From positions 1-14,079 of the forward strand of contig NZ_CAIP01000103.1 of the NCBI RefSeq assembly GCF_000297435.1: a stretch of 14,079 bases of DNA, written 5' to 3'. Position 1 is the first letter of the stretch; every line of letters starts with the position of its first letter. Under the pieces are notes generated by a model that was not told where the DNA came from, made no database searches, and worked only from the letters and a program-made list of their open reading frames with translations. Source of the stretch: Microcystis sp. T1-4. GTDB taxonomy: Bacteria > Cyanobacteriota > Cyanobacteriia > Cyanobacteriales > Microcystaceae. Shown one piece after another: positions 13,091 through 14,079 of this stretch. The position numbers and the translations under genes are program-made.

Positions 13091-13417
13091 TTACTTTTTC
13101 TTTTTCTTGCCTTTGAGGGAACCATTAATTACACCATTAAAGCCATAAATTTCTTCAGTTCCCGCAATGGCAACTAATTCCACCTCTTTCGTGTCTCCCG
13201 GTTCAAATCTAACGGACGTACCTGCGGGAATATTCAGATGGGTTCCTTTGGTTAATTCGCGCTGGAACTCCAAGGCCTCGTTAACTTCATAAAAATGATA
13301 GTGGGAACCCACTTGAATCGGTCGATCACCTGTATTGGCCACAGAAATACGCAGGGTGTCGCGACCGACATTAATCTCAATCTCCCCAGATGGTGTGATA
13401 ATTTCTCCCGGAATCAT
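13091..13417 (-). CDS. ureB: Urease subunit beta
   Basis: A structural subunit of the nickel enzyme urease, which hydrolyses urea to ammonia and carbon dioxide in the cytoplasm. The 108-residue product begins MIPGEIITPSGEIEIN, with the conserved VGSHYHFYEVN (36-46), IPAGTSVRFEPGD (63-75) and YGFNGV (91-96), matching the beta-sandwich subunit in full. The C-terminus ends in five Lys (KGKKKKK), a variable tail. AGGAG is about 14 nt upstream of the ATG, next to the ureA stop; the gap to ureA is 19 nt, so the two are co-transcribed. The catalytic subunit gene ureC is not next; mtnP follows instead. Separate placement of ureC is known in cyanobacteria, so the gene may well be functional. Confidence 0.97.
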   Translation of the reverse strand: MIPGEIITPSGEIEINVGRDTLRISVANTGDRPIQVGSHYHFYEVNEALEFQRELTKGTHLNIPAGTSVRFEPGDTKEVELVAIAGTEEIYGFNGVINGSLKGKKKKK

Positions 13418-13436
13418 AACTGCTAAAAATCTCCTG

Positions 13437-13739
13437 TTAATGAATGGGATTGTGAACGGTAACTAATTTAGTACCATCGGGAAAAGTCGCTTCGATCTGC
13501 ACTTCCGTAATCATTTCCGGGATGCCTTCCATTACCTCCTCGCGAGTCAATAAAGTGGTGCCGTAACTCATCAATTCAGCGACGCTCCGACCTTCCCTCG
13601 CACCTTCGAGGATGGCGGCGCTAATATAGGCGATCGCTTCGGGATAATTTAACTTGATACCACGGTTTTTGCGTCTTTCGGCGAGCAGTGCCGCCGTGAA
13701 AATGAGTAATTTATCTTTTTCTTGGGGCGAAAGTTGCAT
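13437..13739 (-). CDS. ureA: Urease subunit gamma
   Basis: The smallest urease subunit, which packs with beta and alpha chains to form the (alpha-beta-gamma)3 complex. The 100-residue product has the full family sequence: [33 protein letters not shown] (22-40), [13 protein letters not shown] (45-57), [14 protein letters not shown] (64-77) and the C-terminal [15 protein letters not shown] 13739 has no clear Shine-Dalgarno sequence. It is first of the ureA-ureB pair. A possible -10 (TACAAT on the minus strand, 13775-13780) lies upstream, but I see no matching -35 and no clear NtcA site (GTA-N8-TAC), so nitrogen control cannot be shown here. Confidence 0.97.
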
Positions 13740-13958
13740 AGATGGGTCTTTTTTTCACACAGATGCCTAGGGTTATTGTAGTTCTTGGCGGGATAGTTGT
13801 AGCGATCGAGTTGTGAAATTTTATTTACTTAGCCTGCTTTATTGATGAAGATTTGGGAAGATACTTAAAATTCTTGCTAGGAAAGTCCTTCAGCGATCTG
13901 GCTAAAAAACGGCTGGCAATTGGTGAATAATTCAGGCTAGTGTCTCGTTCTTATTTGA
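13740..13958. other. Noncoding region upstream of ureA
   Basis: No gene is visible on either strand. The part nearest ureA should hold its promoter (possible TACAAT at 13775-13780, minus strand). The stretch 13800-13880 is AT-rich. From 13909 an inverted repeat begins that reaches into the transposase-like fragment at the right edge. Confidence 0.5.
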
Positions 13959-13996
13959 AATAACTATAAATCATTGCTCGATTGGAAGCCAGCCGT
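13909..13996. repeat. 9-bp inverted repeat ACGGCTGGC/GCCAGCCGT
   Basis: ACGGCTGGC (13909-13917) and GCCAGCCGT (13988-13996) are perfect reverse complements 70 nt apart. They may be the ends or a subterminal hairpin of a small element, or chance. Confidence 0.5.
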
Positions 13997-14079
13997 GCTA
14001 TCGTTTGTCAGAAACGGCAATGAGGCCTGTGGCGCGACAAATGACGGTGATTCGCAGTTAGAAAAAGACAACCACCGGC
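13959..14079 (+). pseudogene. Possible TnpB-type transposase C-terminal remnant, running off the right edge
   Basis: A plus-strand frame opens after a stop at 13956-13958 and stays open to the edge. Its last part, from 13995, reads VLSFVRNGNEACGATNDGD and then SQLEKDNHR. The NEACGA plus Asp/Gly/Ser-rich segment resembles the variable tail after the zinc ribbon of IS200/IS605-IS607 TnpB proteins as I remember them. The zinc-ribbon cysteines and the RuvC domain are absent upstream, so if correct this is only the extreme end of a decayed copy. Evidence is short and similarity is from memory. Confidence 0.3.

Noticed and set aside
1..14079. CRISPR array, tRNA or rRNA genes
   Set aside because: The tandem repeats have 7-8 nt units without spacers, and no cloverleaf or rRNA sequence was seen.

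Overview
The window looks like a piece of a cyanobacterial chromosome, most likely Microcystis or a close relative. It encodes PsbO of photosystem II, a DUF1517 protein and a cyanobacterial group 2 sigma factor. It contains ten copies of the cyanobacterial HIP1 octamer GCGATCGC (starts at 3001, 6910, 7116, 8565, 9716, 10560, 11149, 11424, 11877 and 13630) and many short tandem repeats and small mobile-element remnants. The genus is inferred from memory of such genomes, not from a search.

Left part (1-4924). A type III-like DNA methyltransferase on the minus strand runs off the left edge. Its SAM-binding motif I is interrupted exactly at the Cys of DITC by a sequence that reads like the start of an intein (CLRKGTKILI). 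Next come psbO (minus, with its own terminator), a large bipolar short-repeat array, a small cyanobacterial protein of unknown function, a second bipolar array, and a phosphoglucomutase/phosphomannomutase ending in an 18-bp hairpin.

Middle (4917-8503). An O-methyltransferase on the minus strand is broken by a 178-bp insertion with hairpins near both ends and a 7-bp direct repeat. Removing the insertion in silico restores the reading frame, although another stop lies just upstream. A UDP-sugar (glucuronate-type) epimerase and a secreted or membrane DUF1517 protein converge on a shared hairpin. A heptad-repeat hairpin separates the DUF1517 gene from the next, divergent gene.

Right part (8525-14079). 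A divergent CoaBC/Dfp-like flavoprotein is followed closely by a [2Fe-2S] ferredoxin. An 849-bp noncoding stretch follows, holding several hairpins, a TA-flanked MITE-like element, a perfect 24-nt palindrome centred on HIP1, and a terminator-ended candidate small RNA. Then comes a group 2 sigma factor, convergent with mtnP (methylthioadenosine phosphorylase), across a third bipolar array that shares a 19/20-nt hinge with the first in inverted orientation. Finally ureA-ureB lie on the minus strand without ureC, and a transposase-like fragment runs off the right edge.

The genes are mostly housekeeping: photosynthesis, sugar phosphates and nucleotide sugars, cofactor or flavin chemistry, methionine salvage and urea use. 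The unusual content is the putative intein in the methylase, the insertion-split methyltransferase, and a family of G-rich-then-C-rich short-repeat arrays placed between genes.
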